This document shows, piece after piece, positions 54,701-63,754 of a stretch of 64,000 nucleotides of DNA. The position numbers and the translations under genes were made by a program. The DNA comes from Sphingomonas sp. GTDB taxonomy: Bacteria; Pseudomonadota; Alphaproteobacteria; Sphingomonadales; Sphingomonadaceae. The notes below the pieces were generated by a model that saw only the letters and a program-made list of their open reading frames with translations, was not told the DNA's origin and searched no databases. Every line of letters begins with the position of its first letter. Within the stretch, counting starts at the first letter, position 1. Location of the stretch: positions 1-64,000 of the forward strand of contig NZ_JANYGG010000108.1 in NCBI RefSeq assembly GCF_025362505.1, written 5' to 3'.

Positions 54701-54795
54701 GCCAGTATCTGACCGATCAGTCGGCGGGCCTGTTCACCAACGTCTTCACGCTCGAGCCGCGCCGCTATGGCATGAGCGCGGGAGTCAAATTCTAG
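51727..54795 (+). CDS. TonB-dependent outer membrane receptor
   Basis: A 1022-residue protein. Signal peptide MKRLAMYLGGISLGALVAV...AASQ, a Gln/Pro-rich region, then a TonB-box-like DIIVTAQRR near residue 75. The plug domain (RVPIAVSAFNAQAL, VLRGPQGTLFGRNATSG) precedes the 22-strand barrel, and the protein ends YGMSAGVKF with a terminal Phe required for outer-membrane insertion. It resembles the sphingomonad receptors beside catabolic operons; the substrate is probably the compound degraded by the divergent operon. No plug/anti-sigma N-terminal extension is visible. Confidence 0.95.
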   Translation: MKRLAMYLGGISLGALVAVTPAASQTIPAPGDQPQQKTDVGPGANPGTSAPAQSGTAQAGQRSAQQTGDPTDIIVTAQRRAESLQRVPIAVSAFNAQALERQQINNASDLQLSLPNVTFTKTNFTSSSFTIRGIGDLCVGFSCDGATGIHVNDMPLVSTRLFETEYFDLERVEVLRGPQGTLFGRNATSGVVNFITARPDLSAVHASASAEIGNYKSRKLNAMINIPLMRGVGLRAAGYYLKRDGFTKNLFDGGRIDGRDLYALRGTLRIRPTDSTTLDIIGYTFHESDDRSRATKQLCHRDPTGILGCQPDSLAYETTNGKASIAAALSSRQLFTLKAGPFFTNFGLVDLTPTAPDPFFGDTQNPQDLRTVNSDYHPSYKAKESFIEARLEQDIGTTFGLTVTGGYHTESVDSKTDFNLLTGSSLANNFGLLNLAGFAALPGAVFGGSNPFTPVAAALIPRGPAGGVCTSTINASNTGIYGGFSEACSAGSADYDRSVDHSRQISIEAHLDSKFSGPFNFLIGGIYLDNRFTDSNYYVASFGLDYGAGILGAATTLGAHALGASTYPNVFLSPPYFINEVRAFGLKSYGVFGEAYFQASDKLKFTAGVRYSDDRKTQVARAPLLAFAVPFGITDANASPFAAGYDADPLTPGIQDFVRDKVRFGRVTGRLVADYQLSRDNLVYASYSRGYKSGGINPPVDPSFNVNRFFQPESINAFELGSKNGFLNNAVRLNLSAFYYDYKGLQLSRIVARTSVNDNTDAKIYGLEAEGVFRPTRDLLFNVSASYLKSKIGNLSLVDPRNVAGGRTDSVIIKDVSNASNCVVTPTTAGNGAGANAFVGAVNGAIGLTAPVPVPGTGTTGAFGLCSVLAGAAANPSPALRAAFGVPIGALPFIVSDGNAINVTGNQLPQAPNVKLAAGAQYTFRFGQGFTLVPRVDVAFTGRFFSRSFNQPIDRIKGFTVVNAQVQLNAPDDRYFVRAFVQNLANSNSITGQYLTDQSAGLFTNVFTLEPRRYGMSAGVKF

Positions 54796-54833
54796 GCCAT
54801 GCGATCGCCGATTGGGTTGCCCGTTTCAGCCGG

Positions 54834-57218
54834 TCACTCGTGGCCGCTCTCGCCAAGCGCGCAAGCCTGCCAGTTTCCTGCCCCCGTGTAGCGCGATGAC
54901 AGGGTTCCCCGCTCGTCAAGAATGAACAGGCTGAGCCAACGATTTTCGAACAGTGCACGGACCCCGTCATGTCTTTCCAGAATAGCCGAAATCGCGTCGC
55001 CGGGTGCTTCAATGCAGACCGTCAGGCGGAGCGGATCGTGGACGAAGTCATGGCCGTCGTGGACTGACTGCCAGGGCAGGCCGGCGCGGATCGGTCCACC
55101 ATTGCCTTCAAGGACGCCGACGCCGCCAACCACGTTGTGGAGAAGCTTGTTGCCGCCCCCGAACAGCGCCGGGACGACGGTCGAGCCATAATATTGCAGG
55201 CTGATCCAGCTTGCCACGACGACCGGGGCGGTGAGGATCAGTTCGAGCGTCGAGAACCCCTCGTCGTCCTGCCAATCATAGTCGTGGAGGAAGGCGCGAC
55301 CCGCGAGGTTGCGACCCGCGGTGCGCGTGCGCGGGGCGGCGATGAAGGCCTGGCAGCCGGCAAGTCCCCATTCGGGACGAACCTCGGCCCAATCCTTGCC
55401 TCGTCTGGCGACCATCGTTTCGTTTCTCGCGCGCGGCAAAGACGCAGCGCGTTCGCCGCGGGTGGCGCGTCCCGCCGCGGTCAGGCTCAATTCGATCGGG
55501 CCGATCTGCTCCGGTTTCGCTCCATCGGCAAAGATGGTCACTCGGTCGCTGGTCGTGTCATGCAAAGCGCCGACGAAGCGGGTCGCGGCGGGAACGACAA
55601 GCCCCCGTTCGGCGAGCCCAAGGCGCACGTCGGGGTCATTGAGCAGCCCCGCCAGCAGGCGCGCATTCACGTCGCCGGCATATCCGCCGCATGCGCCGCA
55701 GTGCAGGCCGCTGGCATGCGGGTTGTTTGTCACGCCCGCGCCGTGGCCGACGAGCAGGACCAGCGAGGCGAAGTCGCTCGTCAGCGACATTGCGCGCAAG
55801 ACCGCCTCGGCCGTGGCAATCCGGTCAGCGGAAGAAAGCGGCGGATCGAAGCGCGGGGCCGGTTCGACGCCGCCAGACCTGTGGCTCAATCCAAGTGCGT
55901 CGCGGACCAGCTTGGCGACGTACATCGGTCCCGCCGCTTCGACGAAGGCGAATGACGATACGGCGGCGAGTTTGAATCGCCCCCACGCGCGTGCGGCGCG
56001 CGCCCTGGTCCGATCGTCAAGCTCGCGTGCTTCTTCCCCGGGGCCACCCGATCGGGACGAAACGGTGGGCGACAACAGTACCGGAAGATGCTGCTCGACA
56101 ACGTCGGATCCGAACCGCCGATGCGCCGCACGGAGCCCGAAGAAGCCCGCGAACCCCAGTGTGCGGACGGTTGGATCGGCAACTTCCAGCGCGCGGCGAA
56201 ACCGTTCCGAACGGACATCGATGCAGAAGGCGGCTTGCCACTTCGCAGCGGCCGATGCCGGCGCGGCGGGCTCGTTGCCGAGCGTTGCGCCGAGCCGCCG
56301 CTGCCCGCCAATTTCAGCGGCATCCTGCAACAGCGCGTCCAGGCGATCGGCCTCGCTCGGCGCAATCGGCTGGTCATAGTCCATCCGCGCGGCGGCCCAA
56401 TGATCTTCAAGGGGGTCCGCGAAACGCTCGAGAAGCGCTACCTCCCACATCATGCGAACGACCAGAAGTTCGAACTGGGTGCGATCGCTGGCACCTCCAA
56501 GTTCGGCTTGCCACCGTCGCTGGCGCGCAAGCTGTGCCCACCCGCCGAGCGTGACCAGCAACCGGTGACCATAGGCCGCAAACCCTGCTTGCCCGACACC
56601 GAGCCGAGCTGCGGCCAGGTTGAACGCGGCGCCAGCCTCGTCGGGAAGATCGGCGACGAAGCGGGCAAATCCTCGCAGGCCGAGAATTTCCGGCGTGAGG
56701 TCGTGCTGCGCCTGTTCCCGCCACGAGGCATAGGCCCCGCGCGCCCGGGGAAGTGGCCACATTGCCTGGCCTTCATCGAAGAAGGCGCTTGCCCACGTTC
56801 CCATGCGATCCTCGACGATCCCGGGCCAATCGGTCTTCACGACCTGCGCGGCAAGATCGGCAACGGTGGAGAAGGCGACGGGAGGGTCTCGATCGACCGC
56901 CGTTGATTGCTTCAGCATGGCAAGATCCACATCAAGCGGACCAGATCGATCGAGCGCCGCAGACAGGTCGGCGTCGTTTATGCGGCCGTCGGCAATCCGT
57001 TGCGCATACCAGCGTCTCGGCATCGTCAAGCGGACTCCGGCAACGCGCTCCATCCGGGCCAAGGCCATTTCCAGCGGCTCACCAAGCTGGCCGAGGAACG
57101 GGTTGACCGCAACGCTCGACGCCAGCGGCCACAATGGCGGGATCGCGTCGAGCGACCGCTCGGCCTCCGCGATCATTGACAGGTCGGCGAGTTCGCCGCC
57201 GTGACGGGCGTGCAACAT
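54834..57218 (-). CDS. dabA: DabA-type inorganic carbon uptake protein (DUF2309)
   Basis: A 794-residue cytosolic/peripheral protein with a beta-carbonic-anhydrase-like zinc site. Candidate ligands are seen in CIDVRSERFRR (Cys and Asp) near the middle and in VGHGAGVTNNPHASGLHCGACGG, given in part as VGHGAGV (His) and LHCGACGG (Cys). The start ATG 57218 shares its A with the dabB stop (TGATG), so both are co-translated; the open extension to 57836 is out of frame shadow. With DabB it forms a proton-driven bicarbonate/CO2 uptake complex (DAB). Confidence 0.9.
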   Translation of the reverse strand: MLHARHGGELADLSMIAEAERSLDAIPPLWPLASSVAVNPFLGQLGEPLEMALARMERVAGVRLTMPRRWYAQRIADGRINDADLSAALDRSGPLDVDLAMLKQSTAVDRDPPVAFSTVADLAAQVVKTDWPGIVEDRMGTWASAFFDEGQAMWPLPRARGAYASWREQAQHDLTPEILGLRGFARFVADLPDEAGAAFNLAAARLGVGQAGFAAYGHRLLVTLGGWAQLARQRRWQAELGGASDRTQFELLVVRMMWEVALLERFADPLEDHWAAARMDYDQPIAPSEADRLDALLQDAAEIGGQRRLGATLGNEPAAPASAAAKWQAAFCIDVRSERFRRALEVADPTVRTLGFAGFFGLRAAHRRFGSDVVEQHLPVLLSPTVSSRSGGPGEEARELDDRTRARAARAWGRFKLAAVSSFAFVEAAGPMYVAKLVRDALGLSHRSGGVEPAPRFDPPLSSADRIATAEAVLRAMSLTSDFASLVLLVGHGAGVTNNPHASGLHCGACGGYAGDVNARLLAGLLNDPDVRLGLAERGLVVPAATRFVGALHDTTSDRVTIFADGAKPEQIGPIELSLTAAGRATRGERAASLPRARNETMVARRGKDWAEVRPEWGLAGCQAFIAAPRTRTAGRNLAGRAFLHDYDWQDDEGFSTLELILTAPVVVASWISLQYYGSTVVPALFGGGNKLLHNVVGGVGVLEGNGGPIRAGLPWQSVHDGHDFVHDPLRLTVCIEAPGDAISAILERHDGVRALFENRWLSLFILDERGTLSSRYTGAGNWQACALGESGHE

Positions 57219-58768
57219 CAATTGACCTTTCGGACTGTCCAGCCGCGGGTGGCGCGATCGAACAGGGCGTTGGCATAGAGGCCGTTGGCGAGGTGCACTC
57301 GCATTCCGGCGACGGCGGGGTGGTCGACCCACAGCGGGAACAGCGCCTGGGCGAAGGCGACCAGACCGAAACTTAGCAAGGCGACGATAATCAGCACCCA
57401 GCCGAGTGTCCCCGGCGGCGGCGTCGGCGGGAGCGTTCCCGCGGTCAGCGCAAGCGCCAATGAGTGAAGTGCAAAATAGCTGATCGATGCGGCTAGCGCA
57501 TACGCAGCCATGCGCAGTGTCAGCGCTCGCGGGGCTGCGTCGGCCAACCCTTGGGCCAGCAGATAGGCAACGCCGAATATGAGGATGGCGCCAAGCGCGA
57601 GTGCCTGCGGCGACTTGTGATCGACGTTGAGCACCAGCGCGAGTGTGGCATAGATTGCCAGCGCGGCGACAAAGGCAATGCCGACCGCACGGACATTGGG
57701 TACCGCCACCGGCCCCGGCCTGCGCGCCGCGGCGATTCGCTCGACAGCGCCGCCCGACGCAAGGAAGCTGTGCGCCTTGTAGAGCGAATGGGCGACGATA
57801 TGCAGCAGCGCCAGGGGGAACAGCGCAAATCCGCACTGCATCAGCATGAAACCCATCTGAGCTATGGTCGACCAGGCGAGCGAAGTCTTGACCGCCGGTT
57901 GGGTCAGCATCGCCAGGCCGCCGAACAGTGCGGTGAGGCCGCCGACGATGACCAGCGCGGCAAGGACGCCGGGTGCGAGCACAATGACGTCTGCGAACCG
58001 GATGAGGAGGAAGCCGCCGGCATTGATGACCCCGGCGTGAAGAAGGGCGGAGACGGGCGTGGGGGCTTCCATCACCTCGATCAGCCAGCCGTGGAGCGGG
58101 AACTGGGCGGACTTGAGCATGGCAGCCAGCGCAATCAGCCCAGCTGCTATCGAAGTCGCGGGTCCGCTGTCGCCGGCGCGCGCCGCAGCCAGCAACGTGG
58201 CGATATCACCGGTTTGGTAGTGGTGCGCGAGCAGCGCCGCCGCTCCAACCAGCGCGATATCGCCGAGCCTCGCCGTCACGAACTTCTTGGTCGCCGCGCG
58301 CCTTGCCCCGGGGCGGCCTGGGTAGAAAAGTAGCAGCCGGTGAAGCGACAGGCTCGTGGCAATCCACGCGATGACCAGCTGGACCAGCGTCCCGGCCGTG
58401 ACAAGCAACATGACGAACGCCAGCGTCAGGCACAGCCAGCGCATGAACCGCGCTTCGCCCGGCTCGCGATCAAGGTAGGTGCAGCTGTAGCGAACGACGA
58501 CCCAGCCGACGAATGCGATGAGCATCATCAATGTCGTGCTGACGATGTCGAGGCGTAGCGCCGCGACCACAGGACCGAATTTCGCCCAGGCGACGGTCAC
58601 CGGACCGCTGATCGCAACTTGGGCAAAACCAATGATTGCGGCGAGGATTGCGGCGATCGCCAAACCCTCGATCGCGACCTTTGCGGGACGAGGCAAGGCG
58701 CCGGTTGCGCTCGCCAGCAAGGCGGCTCCAAGAATGGCAATTGGCGCGACAAGGGCGAGGTTCAGCAC
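57218..58768 (-). CDS. dabB: DabB-type proton-conducting membrane subunit (NuoL-like)
   Basis: A 516-residue membrane protein with about 13 helices of the antiporter-like NuoL/MrpA fold. Typical stretches are TTLMMLIAFVGWVVVRYS, LGDIALVGAAALLAHHYQTG, HGWLIEVMEAPTPVSALLHAG in part (EAPTPVSALLHAG), and LLHIVAHSLYKAHSFL with the conserved His-Lys. It is the first gene of the dabBA pair, separated by 102 bp from a divergent LysR gene. It energises uptake with the proton gradient. Confidence 0.9.
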   Translation of the reverse strand: MLNLALVAPIAILGAALLASATGALPRPAKVAIEGLAIAAILAAIIGFAQVAISGPVTVAWAKFGPVVAALRLDIVSTTLMMLIAFVGWVVVRYSCTYLDREPGEARFMRWLCLTLAFVMLLVTAGTLVQLVIAWIATSLSLHRLLLFYPGRPGARRAATKKFVTARLGDIALVGAAALLAHHYQTGDIATLLAAARAGDSGPATSIAAGLIALAAMLKSAQFPLHGWLIEVMEAPTPVSALLHAGVINAGGFLLIRFADVIVLAPGVLAALVIVGGLTALFGGLAMLTQPAVKTSLAWSTIAQMGFMLMQCGFALFPLALLHIVAHSLYKAHSFLASGGAVERIAAARRPGPVAVPNVRAVGIAFVAALAIYATLALVLNVDHKSPQALALGAILIFGVAYLLAQGLADAAPRALTLRMAAYALAASISYFALHSLALALTAGTLPPTPPPGTLGWVLIIVALLSFGLVAFAQALFPLWVDHPAVAGMRVHLANGLYANALFDRATRGWTVRKVN

Positions 58769-58870
58769 TTTTCAGAGGCTCCGTCCGTGAACGAGAAAGC
58801 TCCTAGCGGACGATGATCAGTCGCAAAAACACATTGATCATAACGTATCGTTCTGTTTTAAGAATGACCC

Positions 58871-59755
58871 ATGCAACTCAACTATAATCACCTGCGCTAT
58901 TTCTGGGCGGTCGCCCGCGACGGGAACCTCACGCGCACCGCGGCCCGGCTCAACGTGTCGCAGTCATCGCTGTCGGTGCAGATCGCCAAGCTCGAGCAGC
59001 GGCTCGGTCATCGCCTGTTTGATCGCACCGGGCGCCAGCTGGTCCTGACCGAGGCGGGACAGATCGCGCTCGAACATGCCGACACCATCTTCGCCAGCGG
59101 CGACGATCTCGTCTCGACGCTCAGGGATAGCGGGCAGCCGCGCAAGCAGGTGCGGGTCGGCGCGATCGCCACCTTGTCGCGCAACTTCCAGCTCGATTTC
59201 ATACGCCCCTTGCTCGGTCGGCACGAGTTCGACATCGTCGTTCGATCGGGCGGCCTCGACGAACTGCTTGGGGCGTTGGTCGCGCTCGGTCTCGATGTGG
59301 TGCTGACCAACCAGCCCTTGAGCAGCGCGTTGCAAACCAGGCTGGTCTCGCATCTGATCGCTACCCAGGACGTCAGCCTTGTCGCCCCGCCCGGCCTGGT
59401 CAGCGGTGATCGGTCGCTTCCGCGGCTTTTGCGTGACTATCCATTCGCATTGCCGGCGCAGGGGACCAGCGCTCGGACGGGATTCGATGGCCTGGCCGGG
59501 CGCCTCGGGATCGTTCCGCAGATTGTCGCGGAGATCGACGACATGGCGATGATGCGACTGATAGCGCGCGAAGGCGCCGCGATCGCCCTCCTCCCGCCAA
59601 TCGTCGTCAAGGACGAGCTCGCTTCGACTAAACTCGTTGAGATCGCCAAGCTTCCTGGTGTTACCGAGGACTTCTACGCGATCACCGTTCAGCGCCGATT
59701 TCCTAATCAGGCAGTCGCTCAGCTCATTTACCCGGGCCGTGACCTTGGTTCATGA
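58871..59755 (+). CDS. LysR family transcriptional regulator
   Basis: A 294-residue regulator with a standard N-terminal winged HTH (LNYNHLRYFWAVARDGNLT, then TAARLNVSQSSLSVQIAKLEQ) and a periplasmic-binding-like effector domain. It begins 102 bp from the dabB start, divergently, and is therefore the likely local regulator of dabBA. The control region contains TGATCAGT...TTGATCA and ATAACGTATCGTTC stretches, possibly T-N11-A sites, but these are not decisive. Confidence 0.9.
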   Translation: MQLNYNHLRYFWAVARDGNLTRTAARLNVSQSSLSVQIAKLEQRLGHRLFDRTGRQLVLTEAGQIALEHADTIFASGDDLVSTLRDSGQPRKQVRVGAIATLSRNFQLDFIRPLLGRHEFDIVVRSGGLDELLGALVALGLDVVLTNQPLSSALQTRLVSHLIATQDVSLVAPPGLVSGDRSLPRLLRDYPFALPAQGTSARTGFDGLAGRLGIVPQIVAEIDDMAMMRLIAREGAAIALLPPIVVKDELASTKLVEIAKLPGVTEDFYAITVQRRFPNQAVAQLIYPGRDLGS

Positions 59756-59770
59756 AAAGCTTGACCCGTT

Positions 59771-59793
59771 CCTTCAGCTTTATCAGCTGAAGG
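59771..59793. terminator. Perfect 9-bp stem hairpin after the LysR gene
   Basis: CCTTCAGCT (59771-59779) pairs exactly with AGCTGAAGG (59785-59793) around a 5-nt TTATC loop, 15 bp after the LysR stop. There is no T tract after it, so it is a Rho-type or processing hairpin at best. Confidence 0.5.
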
Positions 59794-59964
59794 CTCGTTG
59801 AAAGCACTTTCAGCAGAACGGTGCCGCTCGGCCGGGCCGGGAGGGGCAACGGGCCATCATTGGGAGACAGCCGCAACGTCGCTTTTCGAAACTCGGAATG
59901 CCCTCATGCACGGTCGACGTGTCGAGAGTATTGAAGATATTGGGATTACACGGTTTCCAGGAAC

Positions 59965-60039
59965 TGGCTGGGGCGGCAGGATTCGAACCTGCGAATGCCG
60001 GTACCAAAAACCGGTGCCTTACCACTTGGCGACGCCCCA
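59965..60039 (-). tRNA. tRNA-Gln (TTG anticodon)
   Basis: The reverse strand from 60039 reads TGGGGCGTCGCCAAGTGGTA at the 5' end. It has a D arm, an anticodon loop TTTTGGT (anticodon TTG, reading CAA) closed by an ACCGG/CCGGT stem, the T arm GCAGGTTCGAATCCTGC, and a 3' acceptor ending GCCCCAG with CCA encoded. The acceptor ends pair. It lies 88 bp downstream of def on the same strand. Confidence 0.97.
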
Positions 60040-60127
60040 TCAGCGGGCGGGCTTTAGGCGGGCGCGGCGGGGCTGGAAAGGGGTTACGCGCGGTGGCGCG
60101 CGATCGATCGACCGCCCGCTACCGCGT

Positions 60128-60691
60128 TCAGGCGGCTTTGAGCCCGCGTTCCTTGCGCGCCTTGGCGAGCTTCCGAAGCACGATTTCCCGCTTCAGGCGG
60201 GACAGGTGGTCGATGAACAATACCCCCTCGAGATGATCCATCTCATGCTGGAGGCAAACCGCGAGCAATCCGTCGAGATCTTCCTCGTGTCGCGCGCCAT
60301 GCTCGTCGAGCCAGCGCGCACGAATGCGGTCGGGGCGCATCACCTCGGCATATTGGTCGGGCACCGACAGGCAGCCCTCGGTGTAGGCCACCTCGTCCTC
60401 ACTGTGGGCGAGGATTTCCGGGTTGATGAAGACGCGCGGTTCCTTGACCGGCTCAGCGCCTTGTGCGGCGGGTTCGTCGCCTTCCTCGACCGGCTCGTCG
60501 TGGAGGTCCATCACCAGCACGCGTTTGGGCACCCCGACCTGGACCGCGGCGAGGCCGATCCCCGGCGCGTCGTACATCGTCTCGAACATGTCGGCGATCA
60601 GCGCGCGCAGTTCGTCATCGACGGTATCGACCGGAATAGATTTCTGGCGAAGTACGGGGTCGGGGGTTTCGAGAATGCGAAGGATGGTCAT
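60128..60691 (-). CDS. def: Peptide deformylase
   Basis: A 187-residue Fe-dependent enzyme that removes the N-formyl group from nascent proteins. The three family motifs are present: [10 protein letters not shown] (G-x-G-L-A-A-x-Q), EGCLSVP (the metal Cys), and QHEMDHLEG (H-E-x-x-H). An acidic insertion ([16 protein letters not shown]) lies between the first two. It is followed on its strand by tRNA-Gln and preceded by recR, 47 bp away. Confidence 0.96.
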   Translation of the reverse strand: MTILRILETPDPVLRQKSIPVDTVDDELRALIADMFETMYDAPGIGLAAVQVGVPKRVLVMDLHDEPVEEGDEPAAQGAEPVKEPRVFINPEILAHSEDEVAYTEGCLSVPDQYAEVMRPDRIRARWLDEHGARHEEDLDGLLAVCLQHEMDHLEGVLFIDHLSRLKREIVLRKLAKARKERGLKAA

Positions 60692-60738
60692 GCCTGCGAA
60701 TTAGTCTTTCGCGCCCGTGACTTCAAGCGAGCGACGCG

Positions 60739-61332
60739 TCAGGAAACCGGCCGCCGCGCGCGCAATGCCTGCGCCAGCGTCCCCTCGTCGAGATAATCGA
60801 GCTCGCCCCCGACCGGCAGGCCATGCGCCAGCTGCGTCAACCGCACCGGGAATTTCTCGAGCCGCTCGGCGAGATAATGCGCCGTGGTCTGGCCCTCGAG
60901 CGTGGCATTGGTCGCCAGCACGACCTCGTCGATCCCGCCCGCCGCGACCCGTCCGATCAGCGTGTCGATGCCGAGGTCCTCGGGGCGAATTCCCTCCAAT
61001 GCTGAAAGTCGCCCACCAAGCACATGATAACGCCCCGGAAACAGCCGCGAACGATCGAGCGCCCACAGGTCGGCCACTTCCTCGACGACGCACAGCAGTC
61101 GCGCATCGCGCCGCGGATCCTGGCACAGTTGGCACGGATCGACCGTATCGACATTGCCGCACGTGGAGCAGGTCACGAGCTTGTCGGCCACCGCTTGCAG
61201 CGCGGCGAGCAACGGCTCCATCGCCGCCTCGCGCTTCTTGACCAGGTACAGCACCGCGCGCCGCGCCGATCGCGGCCCGAGCCCGGGGAGGCGGGCGAGG
61301 GCCTGCGCCAATTGGTCGAGTTCGGATGCCAT
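60739..61332 (-). CDS. recR: Recombination protein RecR
   Basis: A 197-residue recombinational-repair protein. The HhH-like N-terminus ([18 protein letters not shown]), a zinc finger [16 protein letters not shown] in outline (C-x2-C, C-x2-C), and a Toprim domain ([14 protein letters not shown], the YHVLGG motif) are all seen. The start is ATG 61332 (ATG 61344 is possible); a larger frame further upstream is antisense to fmt. It is divergent from fmt, with about 55 bp between starts. Confidence 0.95.
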   Translation of the reverse strand: MASELDQLAQALARLPGLGPRSARRAVLYLVKKREAAMEPLLAALQAVADKLVTCSTCGNVDTVDPCQLCQDPRRDARLLCVVEEVADLWALDRSRLFPGRYHVLGGRLSALEGIRPEDLGIDTLIGRVAAGGIDEVVLATNATLEGQTTAHYLAERLEKFPVRLTQLAHGLPVGGELDYLDEGTLAQALRARRPVS

Positions 61333-61386
61333 CGCGACTGACATAGGCGGCTTGGCGGAACCGGCAAGGGTCGCCATAGGCAGCTC

Positions 61387-62313
61387 ATGCGGATCATCTT
61401 CATGGGCTCGCCACAGTTCGCGGTACCGACGCTCGAGGCGCTCGTCGCGGTGGGGCACGATGTCGTGTGCGCCTATACCCAGCCACCGCGCGCGGCGGGG
61501 CGCGGCAAGGGCGAGCGGCGCACCGCCGTCCACGACCGCGCCGAGGCGTTCGGCATCGCGGTGCGGCACCCGGCGAGCCTGCGCGATCCGACCGAGCAAA
61601 CCGCCTTCGCCGCGCTCGACGCCGATGTCGCGGTGGTCGCCGCTTATGGCCTGATCCTGCCGCAACCAATCCTCTCGGCACCGCGCCGCGGCTGCGTCAA
61701 CGTCCACGGCTCGCTGCTCCCCCGCTGGCGCGGCGCCGCCCCCGTGCAGCGCGCGATCGAGGCCGGCGATGCGGTCACCGGCGTGACCATCATGCAGATG
61801 GAACAGGGCCTCGACACCGGCCCGATGCTGCTCAAGCGCGAGGTCGCGATCGACCGCAAGAACGCCGGTCAACTCACGCAAGAGATTGCCAAACTCGGGG
61901 CCGAGGCGACGACCGAGTGGCTCGCCGACCCGTCCCGCTTCCCGCCCCAACCGCAACCCGATGAAGGCGTCACCTACGCCGCCAAGATCGACAAGGCCGA
62001 GGCCCGCATCGAATGGGCGCGAGGCGCCGACGCGATCGAGCGCCAGGTCCGCGCGTTTAATCCCGCGCCTGGTGCCTGGTTCGAGGTAAGCGGCGAGCGT
62101 ATGAAGGTTTTGGAGGCGATCGCCATGCCGGGGATTGCCGCCAAAGACGGCACGACCTTGGCTGCGGGCACGGTGATGAGCGATCTTCTCATGATCTGGT
62201 GTGGCGATGGCGTAATCCGGCCTACGCTCATCCAGCGCGCCGGTCGGGCACCGATGACGGTGCTCGAACTGCTACGCGGTTTTGCCATCCCAGTCGGGAC
62301 AATACTCGCGTGA
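61387..62313 (+). CDS. fmt: Methionyl-tRNA formyltransferase
   Basis: A 308-residue enzyme that formylates initiator Met-tRNA from 10-formyl-THF. [20 protein letters not shown] is the N-terminal strand; [20 protein letters not shown] contains the conserved HGSLLP loop; [17 protein letters not shown] follows. The C-terminal OB-like domain is present ([10 protein letters not shown]). Its stop overlaps the truA start by 4 bp. Confidence 0.97.
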   Translation: MRIIFMGSPQFAVPTLEALVAVGHDVVCAYTQPPRAAGRGKGERRTAVHDRAEAFGIAVRHPASLRDPTEQTAFAALDADVAVVAAYGLILPQPILSAPRRGCVNVHGSLLPRWRGAAPVQRAIEAGDAVTGVTIMQMEQGLDTGPMLLKREVAIDRKNAGQLTQEIAKLGAEATTEWLADPSRFPPQPQPDEGVTYAAKIDKAEARIEWARGADAIERQVRAFNPAPGAWFEVSGERMKVLEAIAMPGIAAKDGTTLAAGTVMSDLLMIWCGDGVIRPTLIQRAGRAPMTVLELLRGFAIPVGTILA

Positions 62314-63047
62314 CTCGCTGGCGACTGACGGTCGAATATGACGGCGGCCCGTTCCTCGGTTGGCAGCGGCAGAACCAGGCCCCGACCATCCAGCTCGCGC
62401 TCGAGGACGCCATCGCCAAAATGACCGGCGAGCGCGCCACGGTCCACGGCGCCGGCCGCACCGACGCCGGGGTCCACGCGCTGGCGATGGAGGCCCATGC
62501 CGACATTGCGAAACCGCTCACCGCGACCCGCCTGCGTGAAGGCCTCAACGCGCTCGTCCGCCCCGCCCCGGTCTCCGTCCTCGCGGCCCACCCCGTCGCC
62601 GACGACTGGCACGCGCGCTTCTCGTGCACCGGCCGCCGCTACCTTTACCGCCTGCTCGACCGCCGCCCGCCCCCTGCGGTCGATCGCGGCCGGGTGTGGC
62701 ATGTCCCCGTCCCGCTCGACGTCGCCAGAATGAGCGAGGGCGCGGCGCACCTCGTCGGCCTCCACGACTTCACCACCTTCCGCTCGGCTCACTGCCAGTC
62801 CGCCAGCCCGGTCAAGACGCTGGCCGCGCTGACCGTCGAGCGCGTCGCCGCCGAAGTCCACGTCCACGCCGCCGCACGCAGCTTCCTCCACCACCAGGTG
62901 CGATCGATGGTCGGCTGCCTGATGATGGTCGGGCGCGGCCAGTGGTCACCCGATGACATCGCCCGCGCCCGCGATGCCTGCGACCGCGCCGCGCTCGGCC
63001 TCAACGCCCCGCCCGAAGGACTCTATTTCGTCGAAGCGACCTACTGA
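62310..63047 (+). CDS. truA: tRNA pseudouridine synthase A
   Basis: A 245-residue enzyme that modifies U38-40. The catalytic Asp lies in [11 protein letters not shown]. Other diagnostic stretches are [12 protein letters not shown] at the N-terminus, [11 protein letters not shown] and [12 protein letters not shown]. It begins with GTG 62310, which overlaps the fmt stop (GTGA), so translation is coupled. The upstream extension to 62199 is shadow of fmt. Confidence 0.96.
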   Translation: MTRWRLTVEYDGGPFLGWQRQNQAPTIQLALEDAIAKMTGERATVHGAGRTDAGVHALAMEAHADIAKPLTATRLREGLNALVRPAPVSVLAAHPVADDWHARFSCTGRRYLYRLLDRRPPPAVDRGRVWHVPVPLDVARMSEGAAHLVGLHDFTTFRSAHCQSASPVKTLAALTVERVAAEVHVHAAARSFLHHQVRSMVGCLMMVGRGQWSPDDIARARDACDRAALGLNAPPEGLYFVEATY

Positions 63048-63111
63048 CCGCGACCCTTGCGCGCCGTGCCGAAACGCCTCACTTCTCTCCCGACGCGACG
63101 AAAGGATAAGC

Positions 63112-63726
63112 ATGGGTCCGGTTGAACTGATCTCGCTCGCCGCCTCGACCAGCCTGCTCGCCGGGTGGCGGCTGTATCTCGTCACGCTGGTCACCGGGAT
63201 CGCGATGCACTTCGGCTGGATCGCGCTGCCGGAGAAGCTCCACGCACTCGCCATCCTCGCCAACCCGTGGGTGATCGGCGCCGCCGCGATCGGCACGATC
63301 GCCGAATTCTTCGCCGACAAGGTCCAGTTCGTCGACAGCGCGTGGGACACGGTCCACTCGGTCATCCGCCCGCTGGGCGGCGCGCTGCTCGCGCTGGCCA
63401 TCGTCGACAGCGGTAACCCGACCTGGCAGGTGCTGAGCTTCCTCCTCGGCGGCGGCGCCGCGCTGATCGCGCATACCGGCAAGGCCGGCGCCCGCGCGCT
63501 CGTGAACGCCAGTCCCGAGCCCTACTCGAACATCGCCGTCTCGACCGGCGAGGATGTCGTCACCACCGGGCTGATGGCGATGGCGATCGCCAGCCCGGTG
63601 CTCGCCGCGATCGTATCGGGGTTCATCGTGCTCGGCTCGGCTTGGCTGGTGTTCAAGGCGCGCCGTTTCCTCAAGCGGATGCTCGCGCCGCGCGGCCCCG
63701 AGATGAAGAATGTGACGCCCTCCTGA
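63112..63726 (+). CDS. DUF4126 membrane protein
   Basis: A 204-residue inner-membrane protein with AAAGGA 5 bp before the ATG. Hydrophobic segments include LAASTSLLAGWRLYLVTLVT, a central GGALLALAIVD, and VLAAIVSGFIVLGSAWLVFK near the C-terminus. IGTIAEFFADKVQFVDSAWD in part (EFFADKVQFVDSAWD) matches the DUF4126 signature. It follows truA by 65 bp on the same strand. The function is unknown. Confidence 0.88.
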   Translation: MGPVELISLAASTSLLAGWRLYLVTLVTGIAMHFGWIALPEKLHALAILANPWVIGAAAIGTIAEFFADKVQFVDSAWDTVHSVIRPLGGALLALAIVDSGNPTWQVLSFLLGGGAALIAHTGKAGARALVNASPEPYSNIAVSTGEDVVTTGLMAMAIASPVLAAIVSGFIVLGSAWLVFKARRFLKRMLAPRGPEMKNVTPS

Positions 63727-63754
63727 GGGGGGTTGGCCCCAACCCGCGCTGGAA

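Noticed and set aside
57219-57836. Upstream extension of dabA to 1000 codons
   Set aside because: The extra 200 codons lie in another frame of dabB; the TGATG junction and homology start at 57218.
59810-60040. 76-codon reverse frame covering the tRNA
   Set aside because: It overlaps tRNA-Gln entirely and has no ribosome binding site or motif.
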